From: Anaerovorax odorimutans
GTDB taxonomy: Bacteria; Bacillota; Clostridia; Peptostreptococcales; Anaerovoracaceae
Length of the DNA: 64,000 nt
Assembly (NCBI RefSeq): GCF_024459955.1
Contig: NZ_JANFXK010000002.1
Location: forward strand, 248,001 to 312,000
Direction of reading: 5' to 3'
Shown: piece by piece, positions 1 through 8,614 of the stretch
Position numbering within the stretch: the stretch's first letter is position 1
How the letters are laid out: every line of letters starts with the position of its first letter
Program-made: the position numbers and the translations under genes
Notes under the pieces: generated by a model
Databases searched by the model: none
Seen by the model: the letters and a program-made list of their open reading frames with translations, nothing else
Told to the model about the DNA's origin: nothing

Positions 1-666
1 GAAGATAATATTGCGGCCTCTCCCTTTACTATGGTATTTAAAAATGCTGGATTCGCTGCCGCGGCTTCTGTAATGAACGCAGTTATCCTGACCTCTGTGC
101 TGTCATGCGGAAACTCCACCATGTACAGCGCTTCCCGTACCTTACAGGTAATGGCCAAAAAAGGCACTGCGCCGAAATTCTTCGCCAAGCTCAGCAGGAC
201 CGGGGTCCCGGTCAGAGCAGTCGTTGCTACAGCCGTAGTGGGCGCCACCGCTTTCATAGCTTCCCTGGTGGGTGACGGTATCGCTTACACAGCCGCCTAC
301 TACCTCTGCGGAATCGCCGGAGTTATCAACTGGCTGACGATCTCACTGGCCCACTATCGTTTCAGAAAGGGCTGGCTCAAGCAGGGTCACGAGCTTAGCG
401 AGCTGGATTACAAAGCGCCGCTGTATCCTTTCGGTACGCTCTTTGCCATTGCCATCTGCATTCTGGTAACCTTGACCTGCAACTACTGGCTGTTCTCAGA
501 CTTCAACTGGTTTGACTTCATCACCTGCTATGGCATGATCCCGCTGGGATTCCTTCTCTTCTTCGGCTACAAGAAGAAGCACGGAACCAAATGGGTGAAG
601 TACGAAGACATGGATTTTGACCCTCCCGAAGGCGTAGACAAGCACGACATATCCGCCATAGCCTGA
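1..666 (+). CDS. Amino-acid permease, APC family (3' part only)
   Basis: C-terminal part of a 12-helix amino-acid:cation symporter of the APC superfamily (AAT/LysP-like). The frame is open from base 1, so the 5' part lies outside the window. The motif VLSCGNSTMYSASRTL with its upstream SPFTMVF segment matches the helix 7-8 region of lysine/aromatic permeases. Four to five hydrophobic helices follow, then a hydrophilic tail ending at TGA 664-666. A strong intrinsic terminator follows directly, so the gene ends its transcription unit. Family assignment is firm; substrate is not decidable from this fragment. Confidence 0.9.
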   Translation, partial: EDNIAASPFTMVFKNAGFAAAASVMNAVILTSVLSCGNSTMYSASRTLQVMAKKGTAPKFFAKLSRTGVPVRAVVATAVVGATAFIASLVGDGIAYTAAYYLCGIAGVINWLTISLAHYRFRKGWLKQGHELSELDYKAPLYPFGTLFAIAICILVTLTCNYWLFSDFNWFDFITCYGMIPLGFLLFFGYKKKHGTKWVKYEDMDFDPPEGVDKHDISAIA

Positions 667-677
667 AAATAAATTGA

Positions 678-726
678 AATACAAAAAGACTGCCGCTGGA
701 AAAAGCGCGGCAGTCTTTTTGTATTT
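678..726 (+). terminator. Intrinsic terminator of the permease gene
   Basis: A near-perfect hairpin with arms of about 19 bp (AATACAAAAAGACTGCCGC and its complement), loop near 697-706 and a T-run at 715-720, beginning 12 bases after the permease stop. A-runs on the 5' side could let it work in both directions. Confidence 0.9.
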
Positions 727-882
727 GTGCGCATTGGGGCCTTGCTCCTCGCGGCCCCCCAAAAGCGCCTTGCGGCCTTAATTCGCGCCTTGTGTCCTCA
801 AAGAAGCGCCTTGCGACCAAGGGGCTTTTTTGAGGGCTATGGTCGCGGGATTTGCTGGGAAAATCAGAATTTGGTCGCAAAC

Positions 883-1078
883 CCGCAGCCGTTGTCTGCT
901 GCACCCGGGCTGCGGTAACCTTTCACAAAATTAATGCAAAGTTACGCAAAGTTGTGGGTTTGCGGGTACCCGAAACCATAAAAAGCGAAACTTTGTGCTG
1001 GTAGCCATTTCCGAGGCCGCCGGATTGTCGAAAAATGCGTAACTTTTTGAAAAAATCCGGATTAGTTACCGGTTGGAT
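883..1078 (-). repeat. Solo copy of the dispersed repeat also found in the 42-44 kb array
   Basis: Read on the minus strand, this segment aligns with about 215 bp of each 519-bp unit at 41952-44035. It shares the start GGTAACTAATC, the middle CCCGCAAACCCACAACTTTG and the end GTTACCGCAGCC followed by a CCGCAG/CTGCGG hairpin. Nested inverted motifs (GGTAACT/AGTTACC, AGTTACGC/GCGTAACT) give it a palindromic architecture. The other 300 bp of the array unit are absent here. The rest of the gene-free stretch (727-882) holds three short GCGCCTTG-type repeats and nothing else I recognise. It lies just downstream of the DMT transporter stop. Confidence 0.8.
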
Positions 1079-1086
1079 ACTGCGCC

Positions 1087-2004
1087 TCACGCAGACCGGC
1101 CCTCTTCCTTTTCCCCAGATTCCGCAGGCGCGGTTCTTGCACTCATCACTTCCATGAACACCAGGCTGGCGATAATGACTGCTCCTCCCGCCCAGCCGAA
1201 CAGCCCCAGCTGCTCGCCCAAAAGCACGGCGGAAAAGATGGCTCCCGAGGCAGGCTCCAGAGCGCACATGATCCCAACGCGGGTAGAGGGTACGTATTTC
1301 TGTCCAACCGCCTGCAGAAGGTAAGCAATCGCTGTACAGAACAGCCCGATGAAAATCAGCACGCACCAGTCAAAGCCTGCGGGCCGCACCTGCCAGGCCC
1401 CGGTAAAGACGGCGGCAATGGACCCGTAAACAGCAATGAAAATCATCATCAAAACGGAAAGCAAAGTCGGGTCGTTCCGCTCGTCCTTTGTCATTCGATC
1501 CAGAAAAACGATCTGCAGGGAACCCGCCAGGGAGCCGCCGATACAGATGATATCTCCCAAAGCAAAGCTCAGGCCCATGTCCGAGGAATAACTGAGCAGG
1601 AAGATTCCCGCAAGGCACATGGCCACGCTGGCCACCGTAATCTTGGAAATCTTCTGCTTATAGATCATCCAATTGAGAAAGGGAATGATGACAAACCCCA
1701 GACAGCTGAAAAAGGACGCTTTCGAAGACGTCGTGTAGCGGATGCCCACTGTGGCGAACACATACATGATGAAAATCAGGAACGAGAGTATAAAGGCATT
1801 TTTCACCACAGTACGGTTGAGCAGCCGAAAGCGCCGATGGAATACGGCGGAAAGAAATATGGCGGCAATGATGAACCGGATGGCAATAATCAGAAAGGCG
1901 GGCAGATCTTCCGTCGCTTTGAGTGCCGGAAACCCCGCTCCCCACATGAGGGTGCAGACAATGATGCCCAGCGCCGCCAAACGTTCTTTTTTCTTCATCT
2001 CCAT
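1087..2004 (-). CDS. EamA/DMT-family transporter
   Basis: A 305-residue inner-membrane carrier of the drug/metabolite transporter superfamily with two EamA repeats, ten predicted hydrophobic helices and a short Lys/Glu-rich tail. Typical motifs are the N-terminal WGAGFPALK segment and the second-repeat A..L..GQKYVPSTRVGIM...EP segment. Length is normal. I chose ATG 2004 because GGAGAG lies about 10 bases upstream; a TTG at 2022 overlaps that ribosome site and is unlikely. Such proteins export metabolites or amino acids, but the substrate is unknown. It lies 29 bases after the stop of the AraC regulator on the same strand, so the two may be co-transcribed and the regulator may control it. Confidence 0.88.
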   Translation of the reverse strand: MEMKKKERLAALGIIVCTLMWGAGFPALKATEDLPAFLIIAIRFIIAAIFLSAVFHRRFRLLNRTVVKNAFILSFLIFIMYVFATVGIRYTTSSKASFFSCLGFVIIPFLNWMIYKQKISKITVASVAMCLAGIFLLSYSSDMGLSFALGDIICIGGSLAGSLQIVFLDRMTKDERNDPTLLSVLMMIFIAVYGSIAAVFTGAWQVRPAGFDWCVLIFIGLFCTAIAYLLQAVGQKYVPSTRVGIMCALEPASGAIFSAVLLGEQLGLFGWAGGAVIIASLVFMEVMSARTAPAESGEKEEGRSA

Positions 2005-2033
2005 AGTTTTCTGTCTCTCCAATCTTTCAAAAT

Positions 2034-3881
2034 CTATATTTCCTGAATAACGGCAAACTCCGCGCCCACCTCCCGCAGCGAGAAGTTGACCATCAGGCTT
2101 TCCTCCACGTTCTCTGTAAAAACGTCTACCTTAGGTGCGCAGTAAGCGGCAATTCCCAGATCCACGGCCGGGGAAAAAACCTCCGGGTAGCCCAGTTTGT
2201 TCATGAGGTCAAAAGCGCTGTTCTGACTGGTCAGCTCATATTTTGTCACCGCAAATCGACCCTTCAGGCGGCTCAATGTCACATTCAGATCAATTTCATT
2301 GTTGAATTTATAGACGATATCTTCCGCCTCATGAAGGGTGGCTGACCGGCTGCACAGCTGATTGGTAGCCGTATCGTAGTTATAGGCGGTAATCATAAAG
2401 ATCTGCCTTTGTCCGTCCAGCCTGACGACCGCGTAATGCTTGCCCCAGGTCAACAGGTCGCCCTGCATTTTCGCCAGAGCCGTATACCCGTAATATGACG
2501 GCTTGGGAATTCCGCAGGAAGTGAGAATCCCCGCCTCTCCCCGCAGCCGCAGCTCATCTCCTTCTCCGGGATCCCGCAGCCGTATGTGAATCGGCTCGTT
2601 CCCCAGAATTCCTTTATATAAAAGCAGCGGCACACAAGCCACCGTGTCCAGCCCGTATGCCTGTGCGGCAGCAAGGCCGGAAGCGGCCTGAACCGTTACC
2701 TCGAAGCCTCTAGCACGCAGCTGTTTTTCCAGCTCCTGCTTTGGAGTCCCGTCATCGCCCCCTGTTTCCAAAAGAACCTGGGGCTCCCCCAGCTCCCTGA
2801 GCAGGAAAAACAATCGCGGCCCCAGCATCCGATAGTCTTCCGGGGTAACGATCACTCTGAAAAACGGACGCAGAACCTTAATCTCACGTTTTGCGGCATC
2901 CACAATCAGATCCAACTTGAGGTTGCTGACGCTCTCCTGACCGGTAATCTGCGAGTCAATAAAGGAAAGTGTCCTTCTGACGATGGAAATACTGCTGCTG
3001 TCGTTAACCCGCTCCATTTTTTCCGGATAGATCGCCGATTTGACCCGTGCTCCGTATAGCTCCCGATGCTGCTCCGGCGTTCTTCCAAACCACCTCAGGA
3101 AAAACTTTTCATAATATGCGGCAGTGGAAAATCCCACCTCCCTGGCCACAGTATGGATCTTCCTGCGCATATCCAAAAGCGGAATTTCCGAAAGCTCCAC
3201 CCTGGCAAAGCAGAGAAAGTCCCGAAAGCTCATGCCAATGTTATCCTTAATCAGGTGGGACAGATAGTAGGTGCTCAAATGCTCCATATCCGCCAGGTCA
3301 TCCAGGGTTATCTTTCTTGCGTGCTCCGCGTAAATATATTCGATGATCCGGCTGACCCTTTCCACCTGCACGGGATCATCGCTTCCCGAATTGACGATGG
3401 TTTCGCCGTTGAAGGCAAAAAGATTGAAATGCCGGTCAAGGCAGTCGATCAGTTCAATCGTCAGGTCGATACATTCCTGCTTGTAATGCAGGCTTTTCTT
3501 CAAATAGTTGAGCAGAATCAGCAGAAGCACCTTCCGCAGATAATCCAGATTCGGGTCCGTGCGGTCCGGATTGTAGGTTCGGTAACAGCTTCTGGAAAGG
3601 CGAGGAAAATATTGGGAGAAAAAAGCATTGCTGATCTGGATAATAGCCGTGATGTTGTCCCCTTTCGTCCTGTACATGCTGTGGACCTCGTGGCCGTTGC
3701 TGGCGAAAACGCTGCCTTCCGGCATCCTGTACACGCAGCTTCCGTTTTTCAGCTCGAGCTCGCCTTTCAGCACGTAAACCAATTCCACATCCTGATGAAA
3801 GTGAAGGGGGTATTCCGTTATATTGACAATTTTAATATTGATGGGAAAATCGTCCGCATAGGCAATTTTTTCTGCTAACAT
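2034..3881 (-). CDS. AraC-family regulator with cupin sensor and GH39-like C-terminal domain
   Basis: 615 residues in three parts. Residues 1-100 form a cupin-type sensor (PLHFHQDVELVYVLKGELEL). About 170-275 is the AraC/XylS double helix-turn-helix ending in GFSTAAYYEKFFLRWFGRTPEQHR. About 310-615 resembles a glycoside-hydrolase family 39 TIM barrel plus its terminal beta domain (VTKYELTSQNSAFDLMNKLGYPE). AraC proteins with this tail are known in Firmicutes near carbohydrate genes. The tail is probably a ligand-binding relic rather than an enzyme, because I see no clear catalytic Glu pair. ATG 3881 has GAGAGG seven bases upstream. Likely targets are the DMT transporter downstream or the divergent aldo/keto reductase. 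Confidence 0.85.
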   Translation of the reverse strand: MLAEKIAYADDFPINIKIVNITEYPLHFHQDVELVYVLKGELELKNGSCVYRMPEGSVFASNGHEVHSMYRTKGDNITAIIQISNAFFSQYFPRLSRSCYRTYNPDRTDPNLDYLRKVLLLILLNYLKKSLHYKQECIDLTIELIDCLDRHFNLFAFNGETIVNSGSDDPVQVERVSRIIEYIYAEHARKITLDDLADMEHLSTYYLSHLIKDNIGMSFRDFLCFARVELSEIPLLDMRRKIHTVAREVGFSTAAYYEKFFLRWFGRTPEQHRELYGARVKSAIYPEKMERVNDSSSISIVRRTLSFIDSQITGQESVSNLKLDLIVDAAKREIKVLRPFFRVIVTPEDYRMLGPRLFFLLRELGEPQVLLETGGDDGTPKQELEKQLRARGFEVTVQAASGLAAAQAYGLDTVACVPLLLYKGILGNEPIHIRLRDPGEGDELRLRGEAGILTSCGIPKPSYYGYTALAKMQGDLLTWGKHYAVVRLDGQRQIFMITAYNYDTATNQLCSRSATLHEAEDIVYKFNNEIDLNVTLSRLKGRFAVTKYELTSQNSAFDLMNKLGYPEVFSPAVDLGIAAYCAPKVDVFTENVEESLMVNFSLREVGAEFAVIQEI

Positions 3882-4087
3882 CTCCGTTCCTCTCTGGCAA
3901 TTCTTTTCAATGCGCGCAAAACGCTCTACAGAAGATGGGTCTATTATACTACATCACACCGCTCATTACACGAGGTCCAAAGGCTTTTTCTCAGCAATCC
4001 GGTTTATATTTATAGCAACCCAATAGTTGCCGCCTGACCGTCGGCGGCTTACAATGGAAGCATAGCTTTTACATTGGAGGAACAGAA

Positions 4088-4981
4088 ATGAATACAACAC
4101 CTGTATTGAGGCAGACCATCGCTCTTCCCGACGGTTCGGAAATGCCCAGGCTGGGTCAGGGTACCTGGAAAATGGGGGAAAACGACGCAAATTTTCATCA
4201 GGAGGTAGAAGGCCTGAAATTTGGAATTGAAATCGGCATGAACCTCATCGACACGGCGGAAATGTACGCTGACGGAAAGGCGGAAAATATAGTAGGAAAC
4301 GCAATTCGTCCCTTTTCAAGAAAGGATCTTTATCTGGTGAGCAAGGTCTACCCGGACAATGCCTGCCGGGCGCATATCTACAGCAGTCTCGCCCGCTCGC
4401 TGAAGCTGATGGAAACCGACTATCTGGACCTTTATCTGCTGCACTGGCGGGAAAACGCCGATTTGGCGGAGGTGGCCTACTGCATGGAGGATCTCCGGCA
4501 GCAGGGAAAAATCCGGCGCTGGGGAGTTTCCAATTTTGATGTGGACGACATGGAGGATCTCTGGAGGGTGCCGGACGGAAAGAATTGCTGCGTCAATCAG
4601 ATCCTGTACAACCTGGGGACCAGGGGCATTGAATATGATCTGCTCGCCTGGCAGCGGGAAAAGGGCGTGCCCTTCATGGCCTACAGTCCGGTAGGACAGG
4701 CCGGCGCCCTCACAACCCAGGACGGCGTTTCCAAGGCCATGCTCATGAGCGACAAAAACGTTTTGGAAGTCGCTGAAAGACATGGGATCTCCGTTGTTCA
4801 GCTGCTGCTTGCCTTTGTCCTGCGTCTTGAAGACATGGCGGCGATTCCCAAGGCCACGGCGCCTGCCCATATTGAAGAAAACGCGGCTGCCTCCCGCATC
4901 GTCCTCACCGATGAGGACCTGGAACAGCTGGAGCAATCCTTTCCCGCGCCCAGACAAAAAATACCCATGGAAAAATACTGA
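4088..4981 (+). CDS. Aldo/keto reductase
   Basis: A 297-residue NAD(P)H-dependent (alpha/beta)8-barrel oxidoreductase. The family tetrad is visible as Asp55, Tyr60, Lys86 and His119 (DTAEMY, SKVYP, LLHW), followed by GVSNF and a C-terminal IPKAT cofactor motif. It reduces aldehydes or ketones in the cytoplasm; the substrate cannot be told. GGAGG at 4076-4080 supports ATG 4088. The gene is divergent from the AraC regulator across 206 bases. That gap contains GCCGCC-N8-GGCGGC at about 4030-4050, a possible operator. The gene ends 38 bases before the convergent CorA gene. Confidence 0.92.
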   Translation: MNTTPVLRQTIALPDGSEMPRLGQGTWKMGENDANFHQEVEGLKFGIEIGMNLIDTAEMYADGKAENIVGNAIRPFSRKDLYLVSKVYPDNACRAHIYSSLARSLKLMETDYLDLYLLHWRENADLAEVAYCMEDLRQQGKIRRWGVSNFDVDDMEDLWRVPDGKNCCVNQILYNLGTRGIEYDLLAWQREKGVPFMAYSPVGQAGALTTQDGVSKAMLMSDKNVLEVAERHGISVVQLLLAFVLRLEDMAAIPKATAPAHIEENAAASRIVLTDEDLEQLEQSFPAPRQKIPMEKY

Positions 4982-5019
4982 TGCGGCAGAGACCGCTCAG
5001 TCCGGCGGATTCTGCGAAG

Positions 5020-5964
5020 TTACAGCAGTTTCCGCTTTTTCATAATCAGAATCACCAGCACACAGATGACGGCGATCCCGCCGCAGATCATACCAAAACC
5101 GTATTGTATATGGGAAAGGGGCATCCACTTCTCATCCACGTTCATTCCATAGAGTCCGGAAACGATGGTGGGAATACCCATAATCAGCGTCACGGAGGTC
5201 AGCAGCTTCATGACCCGGTTCAGCTTGTCGTTGAGCACAGAGGCGATCAATTCTCTGGACCCGTGGATGATACTGATGTAAATATCAGTCATTTCCGCCG
5301 CCTGCTTGATCTCAATTACCACATCGTCCAGCAGCTCTTTATCCTCCGAATATTTTTTGATCCGCTCATAGCGCACAAGACGGTCGATGACCAGCATATT
5401 GGATTTTAAAGACGCAGTAAAGTAGACCAGATTGGATTCCAGCTCATGGAGATCGATCAGGTCCGTGTCCTCAGCAATGTTGTTGATGGCACGGGTCTCG
5501 ATCTCCTTTCTGGTCTTGTCGATATAGCGCAGGAGCCTTTGATATTCCACAGCTACGGAATACAGCACCTGATATACAAAACGCATCTGCTTCTTGGTGC
5601 TGAGCGAGCGCATGCTTTTCTTCCCAAAGATGGAGAAGATGTCGCTGGCCTCGGAACAGACGGTGATGATGGCCGTTTCCGTCAGAAAAATACCCAGAGG
5701 GATCGTCGTGTAGGCATCCCTCCCATGGCGCGTTTCCTGACTGGGAATATCGATCACAATAAAGGTATAACCGGATTCCTGTTCGACTCGGGAGGTTTCT
5801 TCATCGTCCAAAATGGCGACAATGTCATTGGTATCAATATCATATTTTCCTGCAATCAGCTGGATCTCTTCCATGGTGGGATCCACCAGATCGACCCAGA
5901 TCCCTTCTTCAAAATCTTTCCGCTCAGACAGAATCCCGCCGTCGGTTCTATAAAGTTTCATCAT
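5020..5964 (-). CDS. CorA-family magnesium/divalent cation transporter
   Basis: A 314-residue CorA-type channel. It has a long cytoplasmic alpha/beta and helical funnel (residues 1-250), then two C-terminal membrane helices. The signature YGMN (GMN at 273-275) closes the first helix, and a basic KKRKLL tail ends the protein. Length and topology are normal for the family, which works as a pentamer for Mg2+ (or Co2+/Ni2+/Zn2+) uptake. ATG 5964 has GGGAGG nine bases upstream. It stands alone, facing the aldo/keto reductase at its 3' end and divergent from gltX. Confidence 0.92.
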   Translation of the reverse strand: MMKLYRTDGGILSERKDFEEGIWVDLVDPTMEEIQLIAGKYDIDTNDIVAILDDEETSRVEQESGYTFIVIDIPSQETRHGRDAYTTIPLGIFLTETAIITVCSEASDIFSIFGKKSMRSLSTKKQMRFVYQVLYSVAVEYQRLLRYIDKTRKEIETRAINNIAEDTDLIDLHELESNLVYFTASLKSNMLVIDRLVRYERIKKYSEDKELLDDVVIEIKQAAEMTDIYISIIHGSRELIASVLNDKLNRVMKLLTSVTLIMGIPTIVSGLYGMNVDEKWMPLSHIQYGFGMICGGIAVICVLVILIMKKRKLL

Positions 5965-6110
5965 TGCCCTTACCTCCCGTTTTTCGTCTTGTTACAGTTT
6001 ATACGATAAAGGGGCGCCCGTCAATTCGCGGAAGGCAACAAAGCCTTGATTATAGCCGCTCTGCGGGGTATAATAGTGGGGCAAAGTTTTGAAAAGAGAG
6101 GATCACACAT

Positions 6111-7763
6111 ATGAATTACGATAAACTGGCGGAACTCCTGTTTCCGCAGATCACCAAGACACCGGAGGATTACGAAAAGATCTTTCCGCCCCGTCAGCTT
6201 CCTGAGGGCGCAAAGGTCACCAGGCTGGGCCCCAGCCCCACAGGCTTTATTCATCTGGGAAACCTGTACGGTGCTTTTGTGGATGAAAGGCTGGCCCATC
6301 AGAGCGGCGGCATCTTTTATCTGAGAATCGAAGATACGGACGACAAGCGCTATGTGGAAGGAGCGGTGGAGACCATTATCACATCGCTGGACTTCTTTGG
6401 CATTGACTTTGACGAGGGTGCGACAATCGACGGTTCTGTCGGCGATTACGGCCCGTACTATCAGAGCCAGCGGGGGGAAATCTATCAGTGCTATGTGAAG
6501 GAGCTGCTGAAAAAAGGGCAGGCCTATCCCTGCTTCCTCACCGAAGAAGAGATTGCCGATATCCGCAAAAAACAGGAAGAAAATAAGGAAAATCCGGGAA
6601 TTTACGGTGAATACGCGCCCAGCAGGAATCTTTCCCTGGAGGAAATTCAGGCCAATATCGAAGCCGGAAAGCCCTATGTCATCCGTCTTAAATCCGACGG
6701 GCATCAGGACCCGGAGAAGGCCAGGTCCATTTCCGTGGAGGACGGCATCCGCGGCGTACTGACCATGCCGGAAAACTATCAGGATGTGGTTATTCTCAAA
6801 GCGACCGGGATTCCGACTTACCATTTTGCCCATGCAGTTGACGATCACCTCATGCGCACAACCCATGTAATCCGCGGTGAAGAATGGATCTCTTCCCTGC
6901 CGATCCACGTGGAGCTTTTTGAAAAGCTGGGATTTGAAATGCCGCTGTTCTGTCACACGGCTCAGCTGATGAAGCTGGACAACGGCAACAAACGCAAGCT
7001 TTCCAAGAGAAAAGACCCGGAGCTTTCTCTGGACTATTACAGGCAGGAAGGCTACATGCCGCAGGCCGTAAGGGAATACCTGCTGACAATCCTCAATTCC
7101 AATTACGAGGAATGGCGTCAGGCCAACCCGGATGCCGATGCCGCCGACTTCCCGTTCCAGGCGGAAAAGATGAGCAACTCCGGCGCCCTTTTCGATCTGG
7201 ACAAGCTCAATGACGTTTCTAAGGATGTTCTGGTTAAGATTCCCGCAGCGGAGCTTTGCTCTTTCATGAAGAAATGGGCCGCGGAATTCAAACCTGAAGT
7301 TCTGCCGCTCTTTGAGGGAAACGAAGCATATATTGAAAAAATTCTCGATCTGGGCAGAAACGGTAAGAAGCCCAGAAAGGACCTGATCTGTGGAAAACAG
7401 ATCTTCGAATTCATTCGCTATTTCTTCGATGATTATTTTGAAATCGAGGATGCTTATCCGGAAAACGCTGCTCCGGATGCCAAAGAGATTTTGAGCAGAT
7501 ATCTGCAGACCTATGACCACGGCGACGACCAGAGCCAGTGGTTCGATAAGATCCGGGCCATTGCGGAGGACCTGGGCTATGCCGGCCGTCCAAAGGATTA
7601 TAAGAAGAATCCTGACCAGTACAAGGGTCATGTCGGTGATGTGAGTACCGTGATCCGTATCGCGGTCATGGGCCGCAGCCAGTCCCCGGACGTCTGGGAA
7701 ATTCAGCAGATTTTAGGTGAAGAACGGACAAAGGCCAGAATTGAGGCACAGATTCAAAGCTAA
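6111..7763 (+). CDS. gltX: Glutamyl-tRNA synthetase (long clostridial form)
   Basis: A class I aminoacyl-tRNA synthetase that charges tRNA with glutamate. The ATP-binding signatures are present: PSPTGFIHLGN (HLGN at 48-51, the HIGH motif) and KLSKR at 296-300 (KMSKS). At 550 residues it is longer than the usual 460-500, with about 25 extra residues before the catalytic domain, as in a branch found in Clostridia. Whether it is discriminating or also charges tRNA-Gln cannot be read from the sequence. AGAGAGG precedes ATG 6111. It is monocistronic: a hairpin terminator follows at 7807. Confidence 0.95.
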   Translation: MNYDKLAELLFPQITKTPEDYEKIFPPRQLPEGAKVTRLGPSPTGFIHLGNLYGAFVDERLAHQSGGIFYLRIEDTDDKRYVEGAVETIITSLDFFGIDFDEGATIDGSVGDYGPYYQSQRGEIYQCYVKELLKKGQAYPCFLTEEEIADIRKKQEENKENPGIYGEYAPSRNLSLEEIQANIEAGKPYVIRLKSDGHQDPEKARSISVEDGIRGVLTMPENYQDVVILKATGIPTYHFAHAVDDHLMRTTHVIRGEEWISSLPIHVELFEKLGFEMPLFCHTAQLMKLDNGNKRKLSKRKDPELSLDYYRQEGYMPQAVREYLLTILNSNYEEWRQANPDADAADFPFQAEKMSNSGALFDLDKLNDVSKDVLVKIPAAELCSFMKKWAAEFKPEVLPLFEGNEAYIEKILDLGRNGKKPRKDLICGKQIFEFIRYFFDDYFEIEDAYPENAAPDAKEILSRYLQTYDHGDDQSQWFDKIRAIAEDLGYAGRPKDYKKNPDQYKGHVGDVSTVIRIAVMGRSQSPDVWEIQQILGEERTKARIEAQIQS

Positions 7764-7806
7764 AACCGCTGACCGGGAAAACTGCCGGTGAGATGATATC
7801 GAATAT

Positions 7807-7861
7807 AAAAAGCGCCTGCCTTCATACACATTTGTATGGGAGGCAGAGCGCTTCTTTTTTA
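7807..7861. terminator. Bidirectional terminator between gltX and DUF2461 gene
   Basis: A long interrupted hairpin (AAAAAGCGCCTGCCTTCATAC pairs with GTATGGGAGGCAGAGCGCTT) with T-runs on the plus strand (7854-7861) and an A-run on the other side. It sits between two convergent genes and can serve both. Confidence 0.85.
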
Positions 7862-7872
7862 TTCATGTTTTT

Positions 7873-8556
7873 TCATCTTTTAGGCATCTCAAAATCAGCA
7901 AGCGCTTTGTTAAGATAATCGTTGAAAGGCTTCATCCTTTTGAAGATATCCACCGCAGTCGTCAGGAACGCCTGCGGGTCCTTCAGGTCTTCATCTTTGA
8001 CCGCATATTCCAGATACCAGCTTTTGTATTTCAGGAATTCCGCCTGAGGATGCTCCTTGTCATAGCCCCTGGGCACATTCTTCAGCGCCGTTCCCTGGAC
8101 GGTAAAATACTTTTGGAAATCGGGATCACAAATGATCTGTTCCCACTCTTTGGGATTCGCGGAAATATAGTCCCTGACCATTGCCGTAGCATCTTTAAAC
8201 ATGTCGGCGAACAGGCCCCCGCCGAGGAAGGACTGATCTCCGGGTTTAATCATAATATAATAGCCGACAGGCACCGGAAGCTTTCCCTTTGAAGCGATAT
8301 GCGCACGAAACGCGGGGTTATAGGGCGACTTGTCATGGGAAAAACGCGTGTCCCTCACCAGCTTGAAGGTCAGGTCTCCGGGTACATTGTGTATGATACT
8401 GCTGTCCGTCTTTCCAATTTCAAGGATCAATTCCTGCAGCAGTTCTTCAAACTGCGCGTTCGCTTCCTTTAGCTCCCCCTTGTGGGCATGATACCATTCG
8501 CGGTTGTTGTTTTGGCTGAGCTCCGATAAATAGTTTAAAATCGATTCCGTATTCAT
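7873..8556 (-). CDS. DUF2461 domain protein
   Basis: 227 residues matching the DUF2461/TIGR02453 family over its whole length. Visible signatures are the N-terminal LSQNNNREWYHAHK, the central RDTRFSHDKSPYNP and GGGLF. The family is widespread and soluble, with no established biochemical role. There is no signal peptide or membrane segment. GGAGGT lies nine bases before ATG 8556. It stands between gltX (convergent) and the hybrid kinase gene, whose stop is 58 bases upstream, so it could be the last gene of that unit. Confidence 0.85.
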   Translation of the reverse strand: MNTESILNYLSELSQNNNREWYHAHKGELKEANAQFEELLQELILEIGKTDSSIIHNVPGDLTFKLVRDTRFSHDKSPYNPAFRAHIASKGKLPVPVGYYIMIKPGDQSFLGGGLFADMFKDATAMVRDYISANPKEWEQIICDPDFQKYFTVQGTALKNVPRGYDKEHPQAEFLKYKSWYLEYAVKDEDLKDPQAFLTTAVDIFKRMKPFNDYLNKALADFEMPKR

Positions 8557-8614
8557 AGATTTCTACCTCCTATATCATTAGACGCCCGCCTGCCCGCCGT
8601 GTGACAAAAAACTT

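Noticed and set aside
6021-7631. 536-codon minus-strand frame opposite gltX
   Set aside because: Antisense shadow of a firmly identified synthetase.
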